Notes: generated by a model from the sequence alone, not told the origin. Shown: positions 32,564-43,800, counted from the stretch's first letter. The stretch: DNA of 64,000 nt from Diplolepis rosae (GCA_030998225.1 JAPYXD010000484.1:7378001-7442000); one strand, 5' to 3'. Numbers and translations are program-made.

Positions 32564-33198
32564 TGATTTAAATTAACACTGATACAAACAAGGTTAAAAT
32601 TTTACAAAGATTCAAACAATGGCACAGGGAATAGGTAAAGAGTAAAGAGGAAAGAGAGAGAATTTTCGGTACCTTTAAGTGAGTTGTGAATGGTCCTTTT
32701 TTTATGAATGATCCTCACATGTGTGAGGGAGAGCGAATGATTCTTCCACTGGTGTGAGGAAGACAAGAATAGCTATCCCACTGGTATGAGGAAGACAGAA
32801 ACAAATATTCCACTGGTGTGAGGAGGACAAGAATAGTTATCTCACTCTACACTGACTCTAAGATCCTTTTAAAGATTGAAAGTGCAATCGGAGAATTACG
32901 ACACGTTTCTTCGGAAAACAGAACTAAACACGTATCTCACGCTGTGAATCCTTTTAAGATTTTAGAAATTTGCCGCACTTAATTTTGCTCACAAGACTAG
33001 TTTTCCCTTGGCGGCGTGTCCTTTTTATATTATATTTTTTGGTGACGTCACGCGTTGCGCAGTCTCCCGCTGCGTGTAACGTAGTAATACCTCTCTTTTC
33101 AATAGGTGGTTTTCTCTCTCTTTTAGTAATTTCCCCAGATTTCTCTCTATACCTAGCCCATGCCTATAATACATTCTAATGCGTCGCGGGACGTGACA
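32564..33198 (-). repeat. 5' LTR of the large Gypsy element
   Basis: Starts TGTCACGTCCC at 33198 and ends TTTAAATCA at 32564, giving TG...CA. Relative to the 3' LTR there are about 20-25 differences and a few indels. Contains three 32-bp units beginning ccactggtgtgagga at 32746, 32778 and 32810 (+ strand reading), plus a weaker fourth. Confidence 0.87.
33018..33050 (-). promoter_or_regulatory. LTR promoter: CRE/ATF palindrome followed by TATA box
   Basis: In element orientation the palindrome TGACGTCA (33043-33050) lies about 15 bases upstream of a TATAATATAAAAAGG stretch. Both are preserved in the 3' LTR. TGACGTCA is the site of CREB/ATF-type factors, so the element may respond to stress or cAMP signalling (inference). 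Confidence 0.5.
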
Positions 33199-33630
33199 CT
33201 CCATAAACAAAATTTTTAATCAAAATAAATTGGTAAAAATTTAGTAAATGATAAATAATAACAAATGGATGGAATATGGAAAGGCATAGCGTTTGAGAAT
33301 GAAATTTTTTTCCAAATTTTACTAATAATACCAACTAAGTGTCTAGAGTTCTGCTGCACTGGTCTAATACTGTCGGTAATATAGTCTGCAAATTTCGTAA
33401 AAAATTTTTTATATCATTATTAATATTCAAGACATAACAGGCCTGCCTCAGTAATTTTTGATTCATTTCCCAAAATTTCAGAACTCTATTTACCGGTAAC
33501 ACTTCAGTTTTGTATTTAAGAATTTAAAAAAATTCAGAATTTTCACTAAAATGAAGCTAACAGACGTTCCTTATTATCTTCTAATACATTTACCAAATTT
33601 TGAGCAAGATATTTTATAAACAATAGTATA
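33199..33630. other. Intron sequence beside the large element
   Basis: AT-rich; I see nothing recognisable and no duplicated target sequence. Confidence 0.5.
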
Positions 33631-35648
33631 TTATGTGCCTAGGCACACAATAAGGGTGATTGCGTGACGACTGACAATGTTCGCAGGAGATCGAAGCCAA
33701 GGCGTAGTCGAGGCGTAGCCGAGACGTAGCTGAGGCAAAGCCGAGACAAAGTCGAGACGAATCCGAGGCGCGATCAGTCCTGCGAGCATTGTCGCGAGTC
33801 TCGCAATGTCCCGAATTGCGTGCATTGGCACATATTCTATTTTATGTGACTGTGGTGCGGATACGAGTTTTTATGCGTACATTGGAATCTAATCTAGTAC
33901 TTATTGTAGTTGTTTGCTGCGCTAGTTGTACGAAGCGGGCGCAAATTGGCAACTAATCCCGGCCATTTTGATTTTATCGGTCTTGTGTAGTAGTCAGTGC
34001 TAACGCTGTACGAAGAAGAAGTGAGAAGAAGAAGAATAAGAAATAGATTGCGTTCCGCTGTACGAAGAATAAGTGAGAAGAATAAGAATAAGAAATAGAT
34101 TGCGTTCCGCTGTAAGACTATAATGCACATGCGCAGTTCAATTTCTACATTGTATTCCGCTGTAACGGAATATACAACATTGCTTTATTCGCACGCGGAG
34201 AAAAATAGTTGAAGTAATTTTACTCAACTTCCGATCAAATTTGGGACATAAGGACAAGTTAGAAGTTATTTAGTATCATTTTATTTATTTGTGATATATT
34301 AAATGTTCAAAAATGAATGAAAGTTGAGTAAAATTCAGAAGCGTAGGGTGAAGTATGAAAGCGTGCACTAAAATTTTTTAAATATATATATTATTACTCG
34401 TAGTATAACTATAAGAAACCAATCTTTTATTAAATCACAAAAATAGTAGAGCTTTCCCTCCATTCTACTCTACGATTCAATCGAGAGTTGAGTAAACCGT
34501 GAATCGCAAGATTTATTCCAACAGCTACATCTATTCACGCAGGAACGAATGAAAGTAATCTGCGCCTTGGGCACACATAAAAAATTTTTAATTTCAAAAA
34601 CTTAAATTCTTAAAATTAAATTGATATTATGAAAATTTAAACAAAAAAAAGTCGATAAGTGTATTACATAAAATATGAAATATCACATAAATTACTCAGG
34701 CAGAATAATAATTTGGAATTCGCAAATGTAAAATCCATATTTTGAAAATATAAAACACAGAAAATAAAAGAACCTTCTTTTAAATGTTTTTATACAAAAT
34801 ACTTCTTAATAATAATGCAATTTTTTAATGTACATTTGAAAATTTAGTTTCACTAAACTTCATACGTCGTATAATAAAAATGTATACTAAATGTAATTTA
34901 ATAATTATATTAATTTTTAAAAATATTTTATTAATCATTTATGAAAAAAGTTGATTCATTTTTACTTGAGTAAGGCTCAAAAATTTTATTGACGGCACTT
35001 ACTCTCACAAGCTCTGAATAACTCAGGCAGTCACTATATAAGAAAGTTCCATGTTTTATATCTCAGCGTTGTAAGCGAGCTTGTGCGTGATTCGACGAAA
35101 GCGTATCGTACTATATATAAGTGTAGTTATTAGGTTTATATATGTAAGGTTATATGTTTAAGTGTGTTTGTAATTTGAAATGTGATTGGATACATCTGAA
35201 TGGTGTGAATGTATTTGTAAGTTGTTTATGTATGTACCGGATGACTATTGGCAGGCTCGAGGTAAGAATTTTTTTTTATTTAAGAGAACCATACCATTGC
35301 CAGTTCAAATAATACGCCCGATGCTCATTTTACCTAACTACGGTTTGAAGCACCTCAAGCGTCGGTGATATACTTATATATTTCATGTTAACCCACTGAC
35401 GCATGTTGGTGCCCTGTCGTCGATAACGTTTTACTCAACTCCTTACTATTCCCTATGTAACGCTTATTGTTATTCACTTTGGGTGAATTAGGTATATATC
35501 AAATTCATTTTACCCGACTAGGATTTAATAGATGTTCAAATGTCCTTATGTCCCAAGTTTAATCGACAGAGTTGAGTAAAATTACTTCAACTATTTTTCT
35601 CCGTGCAGCTGTAACGGAAAAACGAGTTTCCGCGGCTGAGGCACATAA
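33631..35648. mobile_element. Non-autonomous element with ttatgtgcct ends and a 10-bp minisatellite, split by a MITE
   Basis: Left end ttatgtgcctaggcaca, right end gaggcacataa (inverted). At about 33695-33775 it holds degenerate 10-bp units (gaggcgtagc, gagacaaagc). A second copy lies at 39793-40298. Here the right part is displaced by the MITE at 34191-35606. Confidence 0.65.
34191..35606. mobile_element. MITE of 1.4 kb nested in the previous element
   Basis: Left end gcacgcggagaaaaatagtt then gaagtaattttactcaact; right end is the inverse, agttgagtaaaattacttc then aactatttttctccgtgc. About 35-bp inverted repeats. No coding frame. Confidence 0.8.
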
Positions 35649-35659
35649 AATACTTTATT

Positions 35660-36396
35660 CACCCACACTAGGTCATCTCGTCATCTTTCTCGAGGTTTTT
35701 CCTGAGAGATTGCAATGGTTGTAGTTCGCGGCCTAAATTTAAAAATGCAGGGGTATACTGAGTTGATGCATTTTTACTAGTGTTGATTGCTAACTGGAGG
35801 TCATCAATATTGTCATCCCATGTTGCATGATCATTTTCCAAGTATGCTTTATTTATTTGTTTTATGGTTCTATTATTTCGTTCAGTAGGGTTTGCTTGGG
35901 GGTATATTTAGGTGTCTTTGTATGTCTGATTCTTAATTTTTCGGTTAATTCTGGTATGATTTTATTCACGAATTCTGTACCGTTGTCCGTATGGAGTACC
36001 CGCGGAGTTCCCCAACGCGATGTAATTCGCTTATGGAATTGGGATTTGATTGTCTTTCTGTTTGCTTTTTTAATAGGGATGATCTCTACTCATTTAGTGA
36101 AGAGGTCTAGAAACACTAATATATACTGATTTTTCCCTTTCTTACTCAATGGAAGTGGCCCCATGATGTCCGCTGCTACCATGGTCCACGGCTATTCGAT
36201 GAGTCTTTCTCCCATTAGTCCTAGTTTTGCCTGGTTGCTAGATTTTGTCCTTTGACAGATTTTGCAATTTTTCACGTACTTAATTACCTCCGAATACAAT
36301 CCTGGCCAGTAGTAGTATTCAGATATTCCAGCGTGTGATTTTTCAGATCTTAGGTGTACTGATTGCAATTCGTCATGGTTTTCTTTTACCAGGTCT
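35660..36396 (-). pseudogene. Second Gypsy relic: integrase
   Basis: Minus-strand reading in shifting frames gives SHAGISEYYYWPGLYSEVIK, NCKICQRTKS, MVAADIMGPLPLSKKGKNQY, VLHTDNGTEFVNKIIPEL, then a NERNNRTIKQ-like piece and DDNIDDLQLAINTS. The zinc motif and two catalytic Asp blocks are visible, with several stops and frameshifts. A different Gypsy lineage from the large element. Confidence 0.72.
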
Positions 36397-37136
36397 AGAA
36401 GTATGAAACCGCAATTTCCCTATAGATGGTGCTTGCCATCAGTTAAGGGACCGTACGATCGCTTCTGCAGCGCCATCTTTTCCCTCTAGCAGCTGAGAAA
36501 GATTTTCAGTAAACAACAACCCAAGTTCGATATACCAGTGTATTTACTACAAGCATCAACATGTCGAGTTTTGTGCCTACGAACTACGATTTGCGGACAG
36601 CACTAGTTTTTTGTATCACTTGAAGAAAACTGCTGCAGAACCGCATCAAATGCTTGTCGAAGCTTACGGTGAACATGCTCTTGGCAAAACACAGTGTTTA
36701 GAGTGGTTTAAAAAATTCAAAAGTGGTAATTTTGATGTGAGAAACGAAGATCGTGGAAAACGACCGAAAAAGTTCGAAGACTGGGATCAGAAGGGTGTTA
36801 TCTATTATAAGCTGCTAAACCTGGTGAAACTATCAACACGAATTGCTACCAGCAGCAAATGGTCGATTTAAATCGAGCATTACAAGAAAAACACCGGATT
36901 ATCGAAGAAGGCAACACAAAGTTATTTTTCTTTACGATAATGCCCCATCACACACAGCGAAACGGGTCAAGGAAACGATCGAGTTGTTCAGTTGAGAAAT
37001 ACTGGCGCATGCCGCTTATTCTCCAGACTTGGCTCCGCTGGATTACCATTTGTTTGCATCACTGGGCCACCCTCTCGCTGAACAATGCTTCACTTCGTAC
37101 GAAAATGTACGAGAATGGCTGGTTAAATATATATAA
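36397..37136 (+). mobile_element. Internally deleted mariner inserted in the Gypsy relic
   Basis: Starts MSSFVPTNYDLRTALVF at 36561, then after a frameshift KTAAEPHQMLVEAYGEHALG and FKKFKSGNFDVRNEDRGKRP, then directly WDQKGVIYYKLL (middle deleted), and LYDNAPSHTAKRVKETIELF plus AAYSPDLAPLDYHLFASLGH carrying the second and third catalytic Asp blocks of a DD34D transposase. Related to the mariner at 44568-45704. Exact ends not resolved. Confidence 0.72.
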
Positions 37137-37349
37137 TTAAGCCTTTAGTTTTTCTACGCTAAATGCTAAAGCGAATGCTGTTGATTTTGTTATTTCATTA
37201 GATCTTGAAAGAGTGTCTAGGACTAGGTTCGAACTTACCTTTCTATAGATTACTTCATAGTCGAACTCGAGTAGTTCTAACGCCCACCTAGCTAATCGTC
37301 CTGTAGGGTTTTTCAGATTGGGTAACCATTTGAGTGCCATATAACACAT
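37137..37349 (-). pseudogene. Second Gypsy relic: end of RNase H
   Basis: LKWLPNLKNPTGRLARWALE and LLEFDYEVIYRK followed by LDTLSRSNE are the C-terminal RNase H signature of Gypsy polyproteins. Same orientation as the integrase relic at 35660-36396, from which it is separated by the mariner. Confidence 0.82.
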
Positions 37350-37674
37350 TTTTTTATTGAAAATGCGGTTTTCGCAGTGTACTTAAGGGGGGAATACTAA
37401 TTAAACAGTCCAAAATCGTCACTTAAGGGGTTATTCGCAGTTGGGATTTTCATTTTTTATTATTTTTAAAGAAATTTCGACGAAGCATCAATAAAATCAT
37501 ATACTTTTGGATGATATAATGCTTGAAAAAATATATGCATATAGCAAAAAGAAAAAAATTCTCAAAAAGGACGCTTTTCTTCCTCCTCCGACCTCAATGA
37601 CAGGTATTATGTTTTTTTAGTTTTTAATGCTATACAATAAAATTATTATATTAATTTCGATACCTTCAAACTCA

Positions 37675-37822
37675 AATGTACCGCAGAATCATAATTGAAA
37701 CAATTTAAATGTCTCTTGTGCTCTTCTTATTCATATTATTACGCGGTCAGCGAATGATCAGCGAACGGTTAGTGAACTGTTAGCAAATTCGCTAATCGTT
37801 CACTGGACTGGGCCCGCCAGGG
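37675..37822. repeat. Diverged half of the foldback family
   Basis: ccgcagaatcataattg, aatgtctc and the palindromic ggtcagcgaatgatcagcgaac block resemble one arm of the palindrome at 55467-56003 (cagaatcataattgcaatgc, gaacggtcagagagcggtc). Lies just before exon 2. Confidence 0.45.
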
Positions 37823-37918
37823 TAAATGAGAAATAATCAGATTTTCTTCAGATTAGAAAAAAAAATTTGTCACAAAATGTAGTCCTTCGACCAGCTTTAA
37901 AAATTTAATTTTCTATAG

Positions 37919-38324
37919 CTCACCATGGCACTATGAGTGTATGGAAGGATCCTGCGTAAAACAGGAACTTAAAGCAGATGTCAGTGATCCACAGGCTCTC
38001 TCAGTATGCCAGTTATTTTGCAGTGAAAATGGTGCCCTTTGGCCTAAACCCACAAAACACTATTCGGTCGATAACAAAACAGTTCATTTGGACCCAAAAA
38101 AAATAAGACTTACTGGAATTAAATCAGATACAAGAGTTGGTATTCTGCTACAAAAAAATCTAAAAAAACTAAAGGAAAACGTTCAGAGTCTCTCCCCCAA
38201 AAAATCTCAAACCAATGGCAATGCAATGACAATTCGTATTCTGGTAGAAGATGATGACATATCTCTGACTTTAGGAACTGATGAAAGTTATAAGTTGATC
38301 ATTTCTCAAAATGAAGATGGCAAG
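37919..38324 (+). CDS. Hexosaminidase exon 2 (N-terminal GH20b domain)
   Basis: Residues 32-167. Begins after ttctatag and reads SPWHYECMEGSCVKQ, the conserved Cys-rich start of insect chitinolytic hexosaminidases. The domain continues through LFCSENGALWPKPTKHYS and DDISLTLGTDESYKLII, the alpha/beta domain that precedes the catalytic barrel. Ends at Lys before gtaaga, phase 0. Confidence 0.92.
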
Positions 38325-38907
38325 GTAAGATAGTATATTGATAATTCATATATGTTGAAAATAAAAATAAAACAGAGTGCAAATGATTTTTAACAATAAC
38401 ATAAAAAAAGATTACAAAAAACCATTATAATTCAACAATTGTAATTTTTTAAAATAGAATTGTGGTATGTTTTGTTACATCTTTTGAAGTTGTTCAAATT
38501 CTAGCAAAGAATTCTAGTTTCTTGTGAACTTTGTTATTATTTTTTAACACCTATAACAATTCCATAAAAATGGTGTGAATATTTTTGTTTAAAATTTTTT
38601 GTTTTGAAAATTTGGTTTGCGTTATATAAAATCACAAATAAAATATACGAAAGGCTAAAATTTTGGCTTTAATTCGAACAATCTCAAAAAAATAACAACT
38701 CGAAAAAAAAGTTTACAACAAATTGAGCCGCTAGATCAAATGAGTGCACATGGAATTCCTTAGACAGTTTTATGTGGCATCTTTTTCAAAAATAAAATTG
38801 GATACCATTTTTGCATAACACAAAACAGTTGCACTCTTGAAATGTACTTCATCATAAAAATCCACTTACACTAAGGGTACTAATTTCAAAAATCTGTAAT
38901 TTTCCAG

Positions 38908-39351
38908 ATAGTAGCAAATATAGCTGCGAATACTTACTTTGGAGCTCGTCACGCATTAGAGACTATTTCTCAATTAATAGTTTTTGATGATCTGCGAGAC
39001 GAAGTTCAAGTTGTAAGAAATGTTAAAATCGAGGATGGACCGGAGTTTACTTATCGAGGTATTTTACTAGACACCAGTCGAAATTTCATGACCAAGGCTT
39101 CGATTTTGCGAACCATCCTTGGAATGTCCATGTCAAAGCTGAACACCTTTCACTGGCATATGACAGATACACATAGTTTTCCTATTGTCAGTAAAACTTG
39201 GCCCAAAATGTCACAGTACGGTGCTTACTCACCTCAGAAGGTCTATACTGAAGCTGATATTAAAGAAATAGTAGAATTTGGACTTCTTAATGGTGTCAGA
39301 GTCTTACCAGAATTCGATGCTCCTGCTCATGTGGGTGAGGGCTGGCAGTGG
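38908..39351 (+). CDS. Hexosaminidase exon 3 (start of catalytic GH20 barrel)
   Basis: Residues 168-315, after acceptor ttttccag. Contains FGARHALETISQL, then the first barrel strand YRGILLDTSRNF with the substrate-binding Arg225, the HWHMTDTHSFP segment, and LPEFDAPAHVGEGWQW at the end. Phase 0 at both ends; donor gtgaga at 39352. An ORF running on to 39465 reads into the intron. Confidence 0.95.
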
Positions 39352-39792
39352 GTGAGAACATTATTTTTATTTTTATTACACTCTATTCCTTTTGAAAATG
39401 ATCAACGGAACCAATTGAGCTTCATTAACCCGATTGGAAGAAATTCACTTAACTGGCTTAAATAGTGCCTGAGTATGCAAAGAGACATAATTTTCGGTAT
39501 GTCCTTCAAAGCCTTGTTGTCTGTTTAATTTTTTTCTTGTGGATATCTAAAATGTCCTAAAGATGTCCATATGGCATGACACATCCACATTACATCAATT
39601 GAACAGACATAGAAGTCCGAAAGACGTATTTGGGTAAGGCTTTTTCAAGTAGGCCCTCGATTTTGCAAAGGTTTGTATTTTTAATTGATATTTAACTTAA
39701 ATCGATTTTTATGTGTAAAAAGTACATCCTGTTAATTCCAAATACTCATTATCAAGAAGTAAAGATTATGTGTAACGTTGTATAATAGTATA

Positions 39793-40298
39793 TTATGTGC
39801 TTAGGCGCATAATGAGGGTTATTACGCGACGAGCGACAATGCTCGCAGGAGATCGTAGCCAAGGCGTAGTCGAGGCGTAGCTGAGGCGTAGCTGAGGCAA
39901 AGGCGAGACAAAGCCAAGACGAAGCCGAGACAAAGCCGAGACGAAGCCGAGGCGCGATCAGTCCTGCGAGCATTTTAAGCGAGTCTCGTAATTACCCAAA
40001 TTGTGTGCATTGGCACATATTCTATTTTATGTGACTTCGGCGCATATACGAGTTATTATGCGTACACTCGAATCCAATCTTAAAAGGTCGAAATTGCCGT
40101 GATTATCGCCCATCTCACTTGACATTTCACGAATACTTCCGGCCATTTTGATTTTCTCGAACTTGTGTAGTAGTCGCATATTGTAATAGGCGCACGCGCA
40201 GTTCAATATTTACATTACATTCCTCTGTATCGTAATACACAACATTACGCTACTCTCAACTGTAGCGTAAAACGAATTTACGCGCCGGAGGCACATAA
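39793..40298. mobile_element. Uninterrupted copy of the ttatgtgc element with minisatellite
   Basis: Starts ttatgtgcttaggcgcat, ends ggaggcacataa. Close relative of 33631-35648 without the inserted MITE. The 10-bp units gaggcgtagc, gagacaaagc, gagacgaagc run from about 39865 to 39955. Confidence 0.7.
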
Positions 40299-40470
40299 AT
40301 GCTTTTTACGACATAAATTATTTATCCAATCATATATTAACGTATAGAGGTATATAACTTCTTATTCTTCTTGCACAACAAAAGTTGTGATTGTTACTCT
40401 TTGCGAAAGTAATTTAAAATATTTAATAACTAAAGATCCGTATGATGCTAATATTTTAATATAATATAAT

Positions 40471-40473
40471 GAC

Positions 40474-40504
<31 letters not shown>
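40471..40504. repeat. (TA)n microsatellite
   Basis: Uninterrupted alternating TA of about 30 bp. Confidence 0.95.
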
Positions 40505-40509
<5 letters not shown>

Positions 40510-41694
40510 TAAGGAATGGAATAAAGTTACTTGCCCATGTAGCATTATTCTTTCATTCAAAAAACGATATGGACGGCTTTAGAATAAAAAGCGCGTTAAA
40601 GTGCGGGACTTAGGCTATATACGTAGCGCGCACGCACACAAAAATGTTATTGTTGTGCTGAACCACTTCGATCTACACGCTTTTTTCAGGAATATATGCA
40701 CAAATGTTTATTACATAAGATTTTGTTGTTAATGTTCAGAGGCGCAGAAATATAGTTTTTATTTTTATTTGTTTATAAAAAATGTTTTCAATAAACATTG
40801 AAATTGAGATTTTGTAACGAAAAAAATACTGTTTTGTAGTATCATATTTTATTGACCTGCAATTAAAAACTCATTCAATTCGGGTACTTACCTGCTGGAA
40901 AAAAAAGTAATTCCCAAAACACTACAAAAAACTTTGATTGATTATAAAAAATTTACAATTTAGAATTATGCAACGAAATTAACAGGATGTAATTCTTACA
41001 TATGAAACTTGGATTAAGACAAATATCAACGAAAAATACAAACCTTTGCAAAATTGGGGCCCACTTAAGAAAGCCTTACCCATTTCGAATGTCCTAACCA
41101 TGTTCCATGTTCCCACTGGTGTAGCACTGATTGAATGCAATTAAAAGAATAGGTTTTAGTGGTCTTTCTGAATCGGGTCAATTGAACCTCCTGGGATCAA
41201 AAGGAAACACTCCAGAAACGCTGTCGTTTTATTTGGCCACTGGAAGGTTTCTTTTTCATTACAAATTTAAATACTTGTAATTCCATATTCCAATGGAAAA
41301 TTTGAACGCGCATATTTTTAGTCCTATGAAAAAATTAGTTGATTCTGTTATTTTTCGAGATAATCGAGGAAATATTGTTTTTTGCACTTAATGCGCCATT
41401 AATTCTGAACTGAAATGAATTTTTCAAAACAATTTTCAGAAAGTAAGCACTGTAATGTAGATTAACTAATAACACTCTCGTAATTTTTAATGATCCTTTT
41501 TTAAATGGTTTTAAAATGTATTATCAAAAGAAAATCTTTTTATCAGAAGAAATACGCCTTTTTTGCTATTAGTTCACGTTTTATTCTGATTGAATTAATT
41601 ATGGCGTTTTTATAAACTGAACTCAAGATCTTGAATAATAGTATGGATATCTGATTTTCATTTACTGTGATTTGGGGTTTTTGAAAGTATTTGA

Positions 41695-41945
41695 GATATT
41701 TTCAAAAATGGCATATCGAAATCTTCGCTGTTTTATTTGTGACCTTGGTGGCCAGCCAAGAGTAATAAAAAAACTGGATGGAGTCAATCCAAAAAAAAGC
41801 GACAAATACCTGTTCGTTTTCGTCAAAATCTTTTTAGGTCCTTTGAAAAAATAAAAAACGAATTCCACTTATGCATTACTTGCTTCAGACTTATTCAATC
41901 TGAAATCAATATGCAAAATGATCCTACATATGTACGACTTAATGT
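41695..41945 (+). pseudogene. Possible zinc-finger-associated-domain (ZAD-like) relic
   Basis: One frame gives RNLRCFICDLGGQPRVIKKL; after a one-base frame change the next gives RFRQNLFRSFEKIKNEF then HLCITCFRLIQSE. The CxxC...CxxC spacing of about 60 residues is like the ZAD domain of insect zinc-finger proteins. Short and frameshifted, so tentative. Confidence 0.25.
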
Positions 41946-42075
41946 CCTCTCTAGCGAACCGGCTGAGTTATATTGCTATTTTACACTAGGTTTACGCTGC
42001 AGCCTAAACTTAGCGTAAAATAGCATTATAACTCATGAAATCGACAAAATAAATATTTGACTTGTTTGTATCTGT

Positions 42076-42778
42076 TGACTAGCAGTAAGTTTTAATGAGA
42101 TGAAACCTGTTGGTTGAAAATAAATTTGATGCTGTTGATTTATTCCTTAATCTTGACACTATTTATTGATTTGAAGAGGAGTGTGCAAAAGTTCGTGTTC
42201 TTGTCTTGTTGAAAGTTCAAGAGTATCTAAGTGTTAAGAATAACTTCAAAAAAAGCTAGGGGCGAAGTACACTACAGAAGGTGTGTCACAAAATTTTCTA
42301 GTTTATCTGTAATTGGTCAAAATTAAGAGAGCGGCAAGAGCAATGTATCGTCGACGTCCATCGGCTGAAATTCGGCCAAACCCAACCATTATGTAGCAGC
42401 GTCGGTAAGGTACGATTTACAGTAAAGTGCAACAAAGGTAATTAGGAAATGTCCCAAACTCATTTTCCAGGATGGAGACACATTTTTGCTTCAATAAAAC
42501 TTAAACTTTTAAGAAAAGACACTACGTGAGTTGAAAGAAGCCTATAGGATTAAGGCACTAAAATATCAGACATTTCTAAAAACTAGGCGATGTACAATTG
42601 AGTCGTTGAATTTGTAAGAACTTGTGGATTTCTAAACACTATAGGTTTTCGACAATATATTACACTGGTTACTCTAGACTGTGGATTTACTATTGAATAA
42701 AAAAAATATTGAATTTGTGACAATTCTCTAGTCTAATATTCTGAAGGTTTTAGTTCTATGATTGTTACGCCGTAACAT
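42076..42778 (-). repeat. 3' LTR of the BEL/Pao element
   Basis: Starts TGTTACGG at 42778 on the minus strand, preceded by an AAAGGGAGCC purine tract, and ends ...CTTACTGCTAGTCA. Similar to the 5' LTR except for its first 80-100 bp, which differ. Confidence 0.8.
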
Positions 42779-42962
42779 GCCGGCTCCCTTTGAATGCCAT
42801 ACATTCAAAATCAGACATAAATGGTTCATAATCAATGACGCCTACACTGGAGGTCAGTTAAAAAATTTAAATAAACTCACAAAGATGTAATATGATAGGC
42901 AGAACAAGAGAAGAATGAAGAGAAAATTGCACATAAATCCCTTGTCAGGATTCTCTTAGTTC

Positions 42963-43190
42963 GCTAATTGTCTTTGCATATTGGAAGGGGATACAAGAGT
43001 TTCAGGGCTGGCTTGTAAGTGCCTGAAGGACTTGAGACAGTAACTACCCAAATTATTCCATCGTGGCCTGGATGAGTTGCTGTGATTCGGGCAAGTTTCC
43101 AACTCATGGATGTCAGGTTATCTTCCTTGATAACCATCAAAGTCCCGATCTCGATACCCTCTTGCTTAGTGGAAATGATGGTGCATTTAT
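42963..43190 (-). pseudogene. BEL/Pao DUF5641 domain
   Basis: Minus-strand frame reads GIEIGTLMVIKEDNLTSMSW, KLARITATHPGHDGIIWVVT and YKPALKLLYPLP, the C-terminal domain after integrase in BEL/Pao polyproteins. Open to its natural end. Confidence 0.85.
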
Positions 43191-43199
43191 TGCATGAGT

Positions 43200-43530
43200 T
43201 CCCAGCAGTTTAAACGATTGGCTGCAAGGTTGCGCAAGTCTTTTTACGGAAAGCTTGTCAGAGAGGTTCCAATAAGGAAGTGGCCTGGGGTTAAAGGAAG
43301 TAGATCATTGGTATCGAAGAAAGTGGAGTTAAAGGGCGCGAATTTAGAATTGCCTCAATCTCGACAACTTATGTGTACAATTGTTCGTAGGTTAAAAGAG
43401 ATGTTCCTACGATTCGCGTGAAATGTATTTTAAATGATTTGACAGCGGCCTGACAGAGCCCCCCAAAGTGAGGCGCTCTCGGTAGGATGAAATGCCAGTT
43501 AATTCCCTTTTTTGCAAGAAAGTGTTTAAA
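43200..43530 (-). pseudogene. BEL/Pao integrase tail
   Basis: WHFILPRAPHFGGLCQAAVK, HFTRIVGTSLLTYEQLYT and EAILNSRPLTPLSS in shifting frames. Joined directly to RT upstream, so RNase H and most of integrase are deleted. Confidence 0.8.
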
Positions 43531-43544
43531 CTATGAGTTTGAAT

Positions 43545-43800
43545 TGGTTCGTCGGGACTGTCACGACACAAAATTGTTTGAAAACGACTATCTTCTTGTG
43601 AAACTTGAACCTGTCGGTACAGCTGTTCGATGTGAGCGGTGAACAGTTCGAAAACGTGTTATAATGGAAAAAAGATCCTCTTGAATGGTCGGACCGACCA
43701 TCAGTGAATCATTTAGCGAGATGACGGTTGATGTCTTTGCAGAGCCATCAAAAAGGACTCTTGTGTTTGTGGTAAGACTGGATGTCTTCACCACCGTGTG
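43545..43800 (-). pseudogene. BEL/Pao reverse transcriptase fragment
   Basis: TSSLTTNTRVLFDGSAKTST then LNDSLMVGPTIQEDLFSIIT, followed after a frameshift by TAHIEQLYRQVQVSQEDSRF. The motif-A Asp appears as His (TAHIE where TADIE is usual), so it is inactive. Confidence 0.82.

Larger units (their letters stand above)
11530..33198 (-). mobile_element. Large Ty3/Gypsy errantivirus-like element with two envelope genes and accessory ORFs
   Basis: Flanked by direct repeats of 623 and 635 bp that start TGTCACGTCCC on the minus strand, with a polypurine tract immediately before the 3' LTR. Between them, all on the minus strand: gag, pol, a CARD-like ORF, chuvirus-like glycoprotein, two dsRBD ORFs, an F-type envelope, two Cys-rich ORFs and a third dsRBD ORF. 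Intergenic gaps in the glycoprotein-dsRBD-envelope block are only 10, 37 and 59 bases and contain no internal LTR or poly(A), which argues for one element and not a pile-up of insertions. A Penelope element (25915-28654) and another repeat (30639-32078) are later insertions. No target-site duplication is evident and no primer-binding site starting TGG was found next to the 5' LTR. It lies antisense in intron 1 of the host gene. Confidence 0.88.
39610..41110. repeat. Foldback repeat containing nested elements
   Basis: gggtaaggctttttcaagt at 39634 to about 39745 (ending catcctgttaatt) is inverted at about 40985-41091. Within it sit the element 39793-40298 and a TA microsatellite. Confidence 0.6.

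Noticed and set aside
11530..33198. The dual-envelope block as two separate retroelements inserted into each other
   Set aside because: No internal LTR, poly(A), target duplication or strand change between 12153 and 20480, and very short intergenic gaps. Not fully excluded without other copies.
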